Source: Crotophaga sulcirostris (Eukaryota; Chordata; Aves; Cuculiformes; Crotophagidae). From it: DNA of 64,000 nt. A model generated the notes under the pieces. The model saw only the letters and a list, made by a program, of their open reading frames with translations. It was not told where the DNA came from and ran no database searches. This document shows, piece by piece, positions 1 through 12,216 of the stretch (position 1 is its first letter; each line of letters opens with the position of its first letter). The stretch spans positions 4,703,887 to 4,767,886 of the forward strand of contig VYZB01000016.1 of NCBI GenBank assembly GCA_013397455.1, read 5' to 3'. The translations under genes were made by a program, and so were the position numbers.

Positions 1-3000
1 GTATGAGCACATTCCTTTTCTCCTCTTGAGTTTCCCTCTGGTGATGGTGAAAGGGCTGTAGCAAGGGAAGGGGATCCCAGGCCTGGCTCAGGAGGGCTCA
101 GGGTTGTATGCAAGCTAATGTGGAGTTTGACAAAGGAGTCTGTGTTCAACTCCGACACAATGTGTGTGCAAAGGAAGAGAACGGGATCTTTACATCATCT
201 GCTTTCTCAGTGTGTGGTGGAGGGCGGTTTCGGTCCATGCTGCATTCTGTACTGGTCTTCTCAAATGCACCTGCACACATGGGGTTTTACAGAGAGAAGT
301 ATATGGTGTATTCGTGCTGTACGCGGTCAGTAAGGCAACTTTTGTTTTCATACCAACTTCTGTCGTGTGCTAGGGGGGAGAGGTGGGATGCAGCAGTAAA
401 GTAGCTGCCTTGATTGGGAAACTCCTGTGGTATTTTGGCTGGGCCTTCCTCCTGTGAGGTCATGTTGCAATATCATCACTGATGATGGCAGCTCTGGTTT
501 ATCCATGAACTTCAGCTCTTCTAAGCGTTCTCATTTACATTTTCCCTGCTGCTCCACTCTGCTTTCGCTTTTACTCTCTGCCGTGCTTGAGGTGTTGGGC
601 ACTTTTGCTGTTCTTAATGCGGATTAAAGAACTGTGTAATGATACTGTGAGGTGATGAACTGGAGTAAAGGCATGTCTAGCTGCATGTGCACACGATATG
701 TGTGTGCGTCCTGGGTACACGTGCATGCTCAGTGCATTCTAGGTGTGTCACACGTGCCTCACTCAAAGAGCTTGCAGTTGTATTAGTCTGTTCAGAGTAG
801 TCAAGCTGATCCTGAGTATATAACTCAGGTTCAAGTGCTAGAGAAATTTGTTAGAAAGAAAGGGTATTTGCATTACGGTATTAGCTTTGTCTTTCTTCTG
901 CCAGTATGTTAACTTTGGTGGTAGTAGTGTGACAGCTGCTGCAAAAACTTGTGCATGTGTGTCAACACAGCTTGTTTAGCTGTGCATGAACGTTGTCTGG
1001 TGCAAGGGAAAAGCAGATTGGAGCTCTCGTTTTTGCTTTCAGTATGTGACTGTTGTAATTCACTTTTAAACCCACAGAAATTTTTTGTCTTGGAATGAAT
1101 TTCATTGCTGTGAAGCGAGCGTGGGCTTAGCAGACAAACAACCAGAGTTTCCACAGGATGATCCTGGGGGACCCAAACATTGCAAATGCCGAGTTGGATT
1201 CATTAGATGCTTTGTCGCTGTTACTGCAGCCCCAGGGAAGGCAAAACTCCTGTAAAGTTGAAGGAAGGAAGATTTCCTGGAATGAGGCCTTTCAGGGAAC
1301 GTAGAAATTGATGATGGTGTGTAGCAATAGCCCAGCTTTTAATGTTGAGATCTTGGCTGCTGTGTAACTGCAGGTGTAGCAAAGCACCCACCTTACCTTG
1401 CACTTATACAGTAAAATAGCTTGTTTATAATTTTTCTTTGTTCCATGACAGTTGCCATAGACCTGTACACAAAAATGATGTTTGTTAGTTGTGTAACCCA
1501 ACTATTTACTTGTCGTCTTGAAATATTTACATAGACCTATTTTAGACTGGGTTTGACTCTTTCACTGCCAGGGTTGTTGTAAGGCTAGGGATTGCAGCTT
1601 AAGGAGGTGGTGACTTTTTTTTCAGTCCTAAACACATGGTATGTTCATTTAGGGGAGAACTTAAGAGAACTGCCTGTTCCAGCACAGCACAGGCGAGTCC
1701 TGAAGTGCTGTGTTACAGGGTTTAATGGATTATGTGCCTACTATGCCTCAAACTATTTCAGAGTGCTTAGGATACAGGAACCTTTAAAGAAGTGCCTGTG
1801 GCAGCACTCCCTCTTTTTGTTTGCCCCTCTGCTTCTGCGGATCCATCTTCTCATTTTTATGACTACATCATGACAAGAAACAGGTTTTTTGCAGTGAGGA
1901 CAATTTAAAATGATTCCTTCTCTTAAAAGAGAATCCCCAAACAATTAAAAATGTTTCTCAAAAATAGCAGCATCTGTCTTGCATCATACAGTATCCCTAC
2001 CTCTTCTGTTTTCCTGGTGCTTTAGCTTAGCGTATCCTCATGAAGTGATGGAAAACCTAGCACTAGGAGTGAGATCCTGACACAGTGACCTCCTTCTGAG
2101 CATTACCTTCTTTGTCAGTAGCAGCAGAAGCTGAAACCGCTCTGCTGGCTCTCGGCACTTGGAGCAGTTTGGCATTTTCTGTCTGGCATGGTTTCAGGGC
2201 TCACTTTGTTTTGAGCCCAAATGGTGAATGGGATGGTGAAAAATGAGCCTGCAAGAACTTGTCCACTGCTTCTAATTTTTTGATAAAACAGTTTGCAGCA
2301 GCACAACTTTGATCCAGTGTACAGCAAGGCTGTTTGTTACATGCAGATCCGCAGCATTCCTCAGGATTGACAAAGGAGAGTAAATCTTCCTTTTTAATCA
2401 ATAGAGTAAAAACTGGTAAGTGTCATGTTGTATAGTGAATAATTTAAGAAAAATATTGCTCTGCGTAAGCGTGTGTGCACGTATGTTTGTGGGTTTGTGT
2501 GTTGGGAGTTGTGTGTTACATCAGGCAGATATATTAGGGGTAAATTTTTTGTCTTGACTAGAGGGTTAAAGCTTTAACTTGTCTTTGCTAATGCATGTGA
2601 ATAGCTTTCTTGTCCACTTAATGAGGAGGCTGGCTTGTTATCCTGTACAATGCAGCTGGGCACCGTTCCAGAAGCAGAGGCACTTGGTTTCAAAGACAAA
2701 GAAGCCAGCGCAGACGTAGGGAGAAACCTGGAACATTGCGCTGTGGATTTTTTCAGAGCGATGACTCATTTCAGTTCACAAAGGATTCTGGGCAGGGTAG
2801 TGAGAAGTCAGGTTGGCTGATCCATTCCTATGACTTCACTTTGCAGAGAGCCAGGGAGAAGAGGAGTGACACTGCAGAATCCTGAGGCACTGCAGTGGAG
2901 AGGTGCTTTTCAAAGACTGTGAGTGCCTTCGGAACAGGGGGTGGTGTCAGAACATGATTCCGGCCGTTCAGTGGAAATAGGGCAAAAGGAGAGAGGTGTT

Positions 3001-3246
3001 TTCAAAACACTGTGTGGGAATTATTATGTAGTCCCCTTTACATTCTCTATCTCTACCTCCCCTGTCATTTCTTAACCATTTGTTTCTTGTACTTATGTGG
3101 GTATTGTGTGAAATAGCATAGCTTTCAGTGGACCTGCATATGTACTGCATTATTTTTTGTTTTCTGGAAGCCACCATTTCCTGCTTTAAGAGGTGGGTGT
3201 TCAGCATATTACTGCCTAAAAGCATGCTTTGTTTTTCTTATTTCAG

Positions 3247-3379
3247 GTCCTGTGGCACTGACTATGCTGCAGCCAGCCAGCTTCCACAGTGATATAAAAC
3301 CCCAGTATGCACATTGTTGTTACATCACAGCTACTCTGGATACTGTACTGGAGCATGGAACCAGACCATAGGGGTTCAG
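3247..3379 (+). other. exon-like segment, unassigned
   Basis: The segment is bounded by a strong acceptor (T-rich tract then TTTCAG at 3241-3246) and a consensus donor (CAG|GTAAGT at 3377-3385). It is 133 nt long. One + frame stays open for about 40 codons and then meets TAG near the 3' end. Inserted into the STOX2 message it would not keep a clean reading frame, so it would be an untranslated alternative exon or a noncoding RNA exon, if used at all. The splice signals are seen; use in a transcript is inference. Confidence 0.25.
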
Positions 3380-6300
3380 GTAAGTCCCCCTTTTTTAACA
3401 TATTGTGTGCCAGGAATATAGACATGGACATTCATTAAAAGATGCATTTGAAATATATTTTTGTGAGGAAACACATTCTAAAGCACACAATATATTAAAA
3501 AAAAAAACCAGTCCCACCCTCCTTCCCAGGATAAGCAATACCACTGAAATCTCCTCGACTGAATCCTCTGGGAAAGTTCCATGCTCTAGTAGAAACTTTT
3601 TATGATCACAGTTGTAACACGTGCTGGGATATCACTTTTGGAACCGAAGGCAACTGGCCACAGGACACGAACAAAGAAAAGGAAATTTATGTTGCAGGAA
3701 ATTCACAGGATGAATGCATGTAAGACAAGTTTGCTGGCTGCGGGCAATTTAGCACCTGTTTCTGAAAGTTTGTGGCACTTGGTGAACATGGAGATCGTGC
3801 TTTTTAGCTGGATCCAAACAATTAAAAAGATCAGCTTACATGGTTAGAGTTAATAACTGGCAAGAGACTAGAACTTTGTTCAAGAGGCAAATGTTTGTCA
3901 TATGGTTGGTCATTATTAAGGTTGCTGTGTTTTCTTCAGGCTGGTTAGACTTGGAGTGGTCAAACTGCCAGGTCACATTCTTGAAGTGTTTCATGACCTG
4001 TGTCTGCCAGGGGAGGTATGTTTCAGTGTGCATGCATTTGAGAGGTGGAAGGACCTTGCTGGTGAGCAAATGCTTGTTACTGCATTTGTCGGGCCTTTGT
4101 TTAAGCTGCTCTTAAACAGGAATAAATGGAGGAGATTTTAATGTATATTTTTGTTATTGTTATCAGACCTCTGATATGTGTAATTGTCTAGTAAACATAA
4201 TCTGCAGCTTTGTTCATAAAATACTCCAAGAAATGTGGTTTTAAAGGGAGAACAGTGCAAGCAACATACCTTCTAAATGTCTTTATTTCGGATTTTGCCA
4301 GTAAAATATGTTCTTTTCTGTGTTAATATGCTAGTGCAGATCCAAGGTATTTCAGAGTAATCTGATGAATACCACACAAATCTGCACATTCTTCCTATTC
4401 CCTCCTGTTGCTTAATCAGATGGAAGTGTTATCTGGCTTAAAATGGTGATTCTATATCGTTGTTGTGAGTTCACATAAGAAACGTTTTGCTTGCTGCATC
4501 TACGTAAGTATTTTATAATTAGGGTGATTCAGTCACTTTAAAGGTAATGTGCAACCCAGGCCAGACGTGTAACTTTTCACCATCTGGCCCTTCTATAAGT
4601 AAATCTGAAAACAAGTTTTTTTCTACAAGAGACTTTTCATTTCTGGTATGCACTTCAACCCTCTTTTTGCTCATTACCAGTAGTTTTGGTGTTGTCAACT
4701 GCCTTTTGTGTGAAAAGTACCTTTCTGTAATTCTTCCCTGAGTGAAATCATAGGTGAGTGTTGACTAGAACAGGCTGTGGGTAAGAAGTTTTTTGTAGGG
4801 ATTTCATGAGGTATGGTGAAATTACTGTATTCTAATTTGATGTCCTCTGATTAATAACGTAGTTCTGTCAGCAGCAAAAGTAGTGAAATCAGATTTCCCT
4901 TGACAGGTGTTCTTTTGACTGGATTCTCTCCTGTCTAGTGGGAAGTGGCTATGCCTGAAGCTCTGTGCAGATGGAGCATTCATAGGAAACACTCGTAGAA
5001 TCTCTGTAGTCTAGAGAGGCTCGACCTCTCTGGAACATGCATGTGCACAGACTGTGATTGTGCAAGCCTCTTTTCCTGTGGAAACTAGGCTAATTTTTTT
5101 TTTTTTTAAGTTTGTCTTGATCCATAGTGAACAAAAGCTTAAAAAGGTGTTGAAACGCTGGATGGAGAAGAGAAACTGGGCTTTGGCTTCCTATATTTCA
5201 CAGGATGCAGAGTGTAACCAGAGGGTCTCTTCCCCATTTCAGAGAAATAGTGTGATAAATTCTAATAAAGTGTGGCTTTGCACTGTAATTTGCTTAGTTT
5301 TCCTTCAGAATGGCTGTACAGAATTGGTTCCATTTATAAGTCAAGAGGTGATATTTCAAACAATCTTCATGCGAACTTCACGAGACAGAGAGTTTGACTT
5401 CCAGGTCACTTCTTTCCAGAAGCGGAATCAGTAATAAAAATTCTGTCATCAGTACGTAGTTGATAGTTTAATTGCTGATACGTGGTGCAGAATATAGTCT
5501 ACCTCCTTTTCCCCCAGGATGGTGATATGCAGTCTTTCACAGAGCAGAGACACTAGATGAACTGGCACAGGAAGGGATCAGACTGGTGTGGGTTCAGGAT
5601 GTGTGAGTATTTTGTTTCCCAGCTCAGTTACAGACCATTACTTTCTCATCTATATGTTAAGAATAGTTATGGTTACCCAGTTGTTCGGGATGTTTTGAAA
5701 TCCACTGAAGAAACGTGCTGTGTAAGAACTTAATGTTTATTTTATGTGCTACATAGTCTTTTGTTCTAAGTAACTTTTTTTGTTCCCCACACGGTAGTAC
5801 TGTAAATCCCCAAGGCATAAATGAGATTGAATCCCATTTGTTGTGTGTTATGTATGTAGATATTTTTGGAATTTAAGAGCCACCTAAAACAGAAAGTATG
5901 GAAAACTTTTTTGAAAAAAAGTCTTTAGAGAAGAGTTTGGAAAGACTGCAGAAACAGAGCTAAAACTACATGTCTATATATAGTATCTAAACAAAACATG
6001 CTTCTGGTTTCTGAGCTCCAGTTTTCATTTAATTGAGAACATAAACATATGAAAAGTAAAGGGTAGTAATTTAATTTCAAAAGGAAGCTGCTTGATGCAA
6101 GCATCAGTTAGAGCTAACAGGAGCCGTATGCTAGATGTTTTATGTAAGTGATGTGGTCTTCCAAAAAAAATTAAGAAAAACGTATTTGATTTTTTTTAAG
6201 AACAGGTCTTTCCTAAAAAAGTTGTTGTGAACCTTCTGTTCAACAGGCTAAACACTATTTATGTGCATAATTGATGTTAATATGTTACATCATGAATGTG

Positions 6301-7555
6301 AGCTATTTTCTGTTGTTGTGCATCAAAGAAATCCATTCGCTTGGCTGTACCCACAGAGTGCTTGTAATCTCCCAGAGCCACAGGACAGTTAAGATAAAAC
6401 CTGGCAAATGAGAGCCCCCCTGAGTTGACGGGGTTTTGGCTTTCTGTCACTAGGTCTACAGAAAATTTTACAGATATGTGCTAGCCTTTTCAAACCAAGA
6501 GCCAGTAATTATCTCCAGCAGACAGTTATGGACAACAAGCTATGGAGGTAATTCTGATACAACAGAGGTGAAACAGGAGTTCCCTTGTCATAATCAAGAA
6601 GGTTGAAAAGCACTCGGTGGAAAAGAATACGGCTTAACTGGCGATAGTCCCTTATGAAACAGAAAGAAAGGCACACTCGTAAACCAATATTTGTTGACCA
6701 TTTCTGTTGCATTTTAAAACCAATTAAATTATGATTTTATGGACAATTACAGTCTTCATTATAGTTAATTAAATGGTTGTTAAGCTCCCAAATATTTGCA
6801 AGCAGGATGTATGTTACCCTGGCATTGTAACTGCAGGATGTTTTACTAGAGACTGTGTTAACTTTAAGGAACTGATACTGAATAGATATATGTTTGGTTT
6901 TGTATGTATATATGTTTTCAGTGGAAACTCTTGGCTTATTCCTGTTGACAAGAGCCAAACTGTCAATTGTCAAATGTGCAGACTGAAAGCTTTCTGCACA
7001 CTAACCTAGAAGGGTAATTCCATGCTGGAGGTCTGCTTTGAAAAGAAAGATTGTGCAAAGTACAGGATTACTAAAATCCATGTAAACTTTTTTATTCCTT
7101 AACTTGTACTTAGCCAGTTTTAAGTTAAGAGGTCCTGACTGGGAGTGATCCCAGAGGTGAATCTCTGCAGGCTCTTGGCAGTCGGGGGGTGGGATGGCCT
7201 GTTCCCAGAGGTGAACAGAGTAACTTATCTCAGCATCCCTCTGGGGGCAGCTGGGAGACTGCAGAGCAAACCTGCATAAATGAGCAGCACTTGCTAGGCT
7301 TCATGTATTACTCCTCCAGTCCCTTTCACACTTCAAGAAGCTGTGGTACTAAGGCCCATTCCTTACATCCTGATATGCATTCAGGTTAGCTGTGAGTGGA
7401 TCATTCTAGGTGCAGGGGAAAGAAAAGTCTTCCACCCTCCCATCCTGGCACGTGCATAGATGGCAGTGTGAGTATTTGGGAGTCGACACAGGGGTACTCT
7501 TGCCACAGTGCTTTGGTTTAACAGATTGCCAGATCTTTGGTGTTCCAGATGAGGC

Positions 7556-7580
7556 AATTCAGGAAAACAGTTCCTGAATT
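7556..7580. repeat. perfect 10-bp inverted repeat, 5-nt loop
   Basis: The arms AATTCAGGAA (7556-7565) and TTCCTGAATT (7571-7580) are exact reverse complements around AACAG. It lies in STOX2 intron 1. No element boundary or function is evident. Confidence 0.8.
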
Positions 7581-8945
7581 CGGGAAACAATTCAGTTACT
7601 GACCTTCACCTGGAAGTCCTTAAAACTACCCAGGGAACTCATTTTGGTGCCCAGTGAACCTGGCGATACATGCCAATCCGTTTGACATTGTGCTGAACTG
7701 AACTTAGTAGTGCTCAGAAGAACACCCATGACATGGATAATCCCTGTGTGAGGGACAGTAATTTTGTAAAATTGCTTAGCTGAATCTGCTTAATTCTTAT
7801 CATAATTTTGATGCTTTTTAGGCATGAAACTAATCAGTAAAGAAACTGTTCCTCTACACAAAGTGTATCGTGACTGTTGATCAAATTTGGTAATCTTATG
7901 GGTCTGTCTGATTACAAAGATTTATCTGTGAACAATTTAAGCTGACAGCAGGTATAATTATTAGTAAATAGTAATATAACTGTGATGTTCTTTATCAACT
8001 CTCAGATGATGAGGGGACAAATGGTGTTTGCTCCCAAGTCATGTGAAATTGCATCACTGACTTTTCCGTGTAAGCTGCCTATGATTTTCTTGATTGACAT
8101 AGTCTGTAAAGCATATGTGGCAGGAACTTTTCAGATATATGTGGATAAAAAATATCCAGAAAAGGTTATATTTCAAGGCCATCATTCTGTGGTCAGGTAA
8201 GAATGAGAGGGCTCTCAGGGTGTGCTCTTTTGAAGCTGGAGGAATGCTGCTGTGTTGGGATTGTGGCATTGATCTGGTAAGGCCTAATTAAGCGGTAGTG
8301 ATCAGGTGACAGCACAACACAAATGTGTATTTTAAATCGTTGTGTCTTGGCTAATGTGTGTCACTGTTGTACAACAGATTGTACAGCTGGTGTACTGAAA
8401 AATATTGCTCAAGTCTCACTGAAGCAGTTACGCAATTTGCTACTCCCACTGGTTCTTATTTTTCTTCCAAAGTGCTGAGTATAAAGCAAGATTTAAATGC
8501 ATTTTGATAATCAGTTTTAGAAACTGCTGTTCCTGTTTAGTAGACATAATAGGAATATAGAATTAATAGAGCAAATATTAGATCCTCTAAATTGTGGAAG
8601 AAAGTTGGAATTTGAATTAATTTCCAGTAATTTAGTTCCTGATTTAGTCACAAGGTATTGCTCCATGAGAGCAGAAATAGGGTGATTTTCCTGAGATTTC
8701 AAAACCTTTTAAGGTAAAACATAATCCCTGGTTATTGACGAACCTATGACCAGAAAAGGATTCACAGTCAAGCACCCCTTATTTTGTCTGTTATTCTTGC
8801 TTATTCCTTTTTCACTGGCAAAGGATATCTTTTAGGCTGCTGCTTCCCTTAATTTGAGATCATTGGGGAACTGTTACAGTTCAAGAGGAGGTACAGAGCA
8901 GAATATGAAAGCATTTCTGAATTTCTATGAAGTAGGTTAAAATGC

Positions 8946-8968
8946 ACGTGTGTGTGTGTGTGTGTGTA
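8946..8968. repeat. (TG)n microsatellite
   Basis: A short uninterrupted TG dinucleotide run of about eleven units in STOX2 intron 1, likely length-polymorphic. Confidence 0.9.
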
Positions 8969-9729
8969 GTCATGCTAGTATTACCAAATGGTAATTTCTT
9001 TTATAACTTGCATCTTTAGGATCTTTCAATGGTTTTAAGTACAGGTTAATGAATTATTTTTAAAGACAATGTGAGAGAACAACGAAGTTAATTTTCAGGC
9101 CATCCTGGAACTACTAAAACATCTCCTCTAAAATATCTGTAGTTCGTACAAAGACATTTGACATGTCAATCCAGGAGAGATTTATTCAGGGTATCAAACC
9201 TAAGAGCTCTAAAGAGTGTGCTGTACTTTATCAGCTGAGTGAAAATGTTATTCATTAACTGGGAACATTTTTTTTTCTGATCTTTGTTACTTTAATGAAA
9301 AAAATTCTATCAAGTGGAAATGATGTGGGTGTTCCATACTGCTGGCTTTTGAAAGGAAAGTGAAGTCTCCCCTTTTATGTCCAGAGAGCTAAATGCAACT
9401 GTTTTGTTTGTGCAGTTACCTAGTACGATATTCCAGCAAGCAGTTTTGCAGCCATAATTGCTAATTTGTAGGCATTTTTCTGAATCTCTCTATTGCACCT
9501 GTTGAGAAATTATGTCTGCATAGTATGTACCTCCCACTTTCCAAAGGTTGCTGTGTCTAGGTTTTGAAATAAGCTGTTGGATGGTTTTCCATTGCAAGAC
9601 TTTTATCCCCAGCTTAGTATAAAGACTGCAGTTCTTTGTGCATCTACTTCAGTTGTTTCTCTACATCCTTGTTCTATGAGCCTATTTTTAAACAAAATGC
9701 TTCATTGCACATCTGTTGTCTTTTTACAG

Positions 9730-9882
9730 GTGATGTATCACCCATCAACATGTCTCCCATCAGTCAGTCACAGTTTATTCCACTTGGGGAAATCCTTTGC
9801 CTGGCCATCTCAGCCATGAACTCTGCCCGAAAACAAGTCACACAAGAAGCACTAATGGAGCACCTAACAACCTGCTTCCCAG
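9730..9882 (+). CDS. STOX2: STOX2 exon 2: storkhead-box 2, first half of winged helix
   Basis: This internal coding exon follows CAG (9727-9729) and ends at CCA G|GTACGT. It is 153 nt, starting at codon base 2 and ending after base 1. Its translation begins with [20 protein letters not shown] and continues with an alpha-helical stretch to TTCFPG. That is the N-terminal half of the storkhead-box winged helix, a DNA-binding fold related to FOX domains. Human STOX2 has the same residues at an exon start, which supports the identity. It gives residues 1-51 of the visible protein, the first residue being shared with the missing exon 1. The phase matches exon 3 exactly, restoring a glycine codon across the junction. 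STOX2 is a nuclear protein studied in trophoblast and pre-eclampsia; its target genes are poorly known. Confidence 0.96.
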
Positions 9883-10261
9883 GTACGTGTACATTAATAA
9901 ATCATTAATCGGATGGGTGCATGTCTGTACAAGGGCAGTTAAAGAATCCCCAGTCCCTACCCAAAAGGTTGCTTATCTTTTTGGCTTCCTTAAAAAGAGT
10001 TTCAGTGTTTGGTAGCCTCTCTTTACTCTTCTGAATGGCAATATTGATTAATCCTGAGATGCTACCCAAAAGTAAAAGGAGGCTTTAGGGTTCTAACCCT
10101 ATAACCTTTTCTTTATTCTTAAACATAAAAAGAATCGAGTTCTTTTTGACAGAGCCATTCTTTTGGAGATGCATTTTGCAGGGTTAGTTCCTGTCTTCAT
10201 TTAAATACTAAATGTTACTTGACATACTAAACAACAAACTGTATTGGCATGCTTCTTTTTT

Positions 10262-10690
10262 CAGACTGGTATCAGAATAGGCTTGTTCGTGATCTTGCTC
10301 ACGAAATAGCCACCTTTATCATCATACTCAGAAGAGCTTAGGACTTCTTCAGTAGTTACGGAGAACAAAGCATGTTTCATAGCCTGAGCAAACTTATTCC
10401 GCCTTAGGGCTTTCAAGCCAGTCGTAAGTGAACTCATAAGAGTTCCGTTGACATCATTCAACCAGTTCAAGTGTCGTTGTCCAGTCTCCCTTGAGATAAC
10501 CTCATGGTGGTCTCTGTGTAGAGCGTTCTTTTTTAAGGAGCAGGTTTCCCACATAGCGCATGTCTTCTTCCACCCAGGACAGGCTCTCAAAACCGGTATG
10601 GTGTGATGCAAGTAATGGAGCCCAATGACAGTGATGTAACCTCTTCCCAAAGCGGGCACATTTAAACTGAAAGGAGATTGTCAGTCTAGT
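10262..10690 (-). pseudogene. possible retroposed pseudogene, parent unidentified
   Basis: On the - strand two overlapping open frames look like one protein broken by a single frameshift near 10510-10535. The upstream part reads through HHTGFESLSWVEEDMRYVG; the downstream part carries RETGQRHLNWLNDVNGTLM and then a lysine/arginine-rich helix-like stretch, ending in a stop near 10261. Composition looks protein-like in both halves, and they join naturally at the shared bases. There is only a weak A-run (complement of CTTTTTT near 10254-10260) past the end and no intron signal, so a processed copy is plausible but unproven. I do not recognise the parent gene. It lies antisense inside STOX2 intron 2, just beside the mariner copy. 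Chance open frames remain possible. Confidence 0.35.
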
Positions 10691-10781
10691 TTCCATGAAG
10701 TTCCTCAGTCTTCTTGGATGCAGTTCTGGCTTTTTTTGCTGTACTGCCCTTGCCTGAAAATCTTCAAATATTTTGGTTGTT

Positions 10782-10805
10782 TGGGGTTTGGTTTGGTTTG
10801 GTTTT
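10782..10805. repeat. short (GGTTT)n tract
   Basis: About four imperfect units of GGTTT. On the - strand this is an AAACC run lying between the coding-like segment at 10262-10690 and the mariner copy. A similar GGTTT-rich patch occurs at about 25580-25612. Confidence 0.7.
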
Positions 10806-10977
10806 TGATGCAACAGCTCTCTCCATGACTAAAGGTTTGTGAAGCCACTTGGTGTGTTCGTAAGTGCCGGTGTTCCAAAGATAGCCACATTTTGATATCT
10901 TGAATTCTTTTGCTTGCCTTTTAGAGCAAGAGTTGCTTAAAACCTTGGAGGTTACATGGCTTTTGCTATAACTGGTA

Positions 10978-12216
10978 TTAGGTTGGTGCTAAAATCACTG
11001 CTGTTTTTAACCATCAATTTAAAGCAGAATATCTCAGCTTAGGGTAAAATCTATTAATTGAAATAAGAACCTACGCATTTTTGCCAACAAGAAACAAGTC
11101 TGTTTAATCTGGTAGCATAGAATTCTGGAGTCCTGGAACTGATTAATCCGTCAAAGGCATTTTGAGCTGCTGCTTGGTTACAGAAAACCTTCGCTTACAG
11201 GAAGTTGTTCAGACACTTGAAAATGTGGTAATTGGTGGGAAAAAGGTCTCATGAGTAAACTGGATGAGGTAGAGTTTCGTAGCCCAGTGCGTGCAGCTTC
11301 TGTAGAATCCTTTGTGAGACATGCAGCTGAGTGTTATGGAGAAAAACTGATTCTTTTTAGTTGACTAATGTTGGATGTAAATGTTGCGGTTCTTGGTGCA
11401 TTTTGTTGATTTCCTGGCAATACTACTCTGCTCTAATGATTTCGCCAGGATTCAAGAAGCTATAGTGTAGGATTCCACTTGCCAACCACCAGTGACCATA
11501 ACCTTCTCTTGATGCAGCCTCAGTTTGGCCAAGTGTTTTGGTGCTTCACCTCAGTCCAGCCACTGAGCGGAACACTGTTGGTTTTGGTATAGAACCCATT
11601 TTTTCATCACATGTCACAATGCGATCCAGTAATGGATCACTTCTGTTGCGCAAAAGAAGCGTAGAGCAGACTTCGTAATGACGATTTTTTTTTGTTGTTC
11701 AGCTCATGCAGTACCCATTTGTTGAGCTTGTTTGATTTCCCAGTTTGGTGTGAATGTCAAACAACTGTTGAATGATCATTGTTTAGTTCTTCTGCAGCCT
11801 CTCGAGTTGTTTTGTGTGGATCTGCTCCGATAATGGCTCTCAATTGATTGTTGTCTATCACAGCATCCTGACCCTCATCTTCAAGGCTCTTGTTTCTGTT
11901 GTGAAATTTTTGGAACCAAGGTTGAGCTATATGTTTGATGACAACAATGCTTGGTTGATACTGCTAGCAGTTTCTACTGCTTTAAGTCCCCTTTTGAACT
12001 CGTACAACAAAATTGCTCAAATTTGCTTTTTTTCCGTCTATAATTTGGGAGTGTAATATAAAAAAGAATAAACAGTGAATTCAAAACCATTAGCATAAAT
12101 AAGTAGAGTGAGTTTTGCACTTTAAAATGGTATACTACATGAACACAGTTAAATAAAACTTTAATCCAAAATAAGCAACAACAACAAGAACAGCGATTAT
12201 TTTTGTACCAACCTAG
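10978..12216 (-). mobile_element. full-length decayed mariner (Galluhop/Mariner1_GG-like)
   Basis: The left terminus TTAGGTTGGTGC (from 10978) and the right terminus GTACCAACCTAG (to 12216) form imperfect inverted repeats, and each is flanked by TA (10976-10977 and 12217-12218), the mariner target duplication. Length is about 1.24 kb, typical for an intact element. The - strand carries a broken transposase: an N-terminal FKRGLKAVETASSINQA helix-turn-helix region (about 11950-12030), the DRIVTCDE catalytic block (about 11605-11635), a KHLAKLRLHQEKVMVT block (about 11500-11555) and the C-terminal SCWQKCVGSYFN followed by a stop (about 11055-11095). Stops and frameshifts, including one just after the DEK motif, make it inactive. 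Size and termini resemble the chicken Galluhop family; family assignment is from memory. Confidence 0.93.

Larger units (their letters stand above)
1..9729 (+). other. STOX2: STOX2 intron 1 (3' part)
   Basis: This AT-rich noncoding stretch ends in the polypyrimidine tract and CAG acceptor (9727-9729) that precede STOX2 exon 2. The open frames in it are short and show no recognisable protein. It holds a short TG run (8946-8968), a perfect 10-bp inverted repeat (7556-7580), a 7-bp hairpin near 5012-5031 and an exon-like segment at 3247-3379. I see no interspersed repeat with a clear family signature. STOX2 exon 1, which supplies the start codon and the first base of the codon split at 9729/9730, must lie left of the window. 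Confidence 0.85.
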
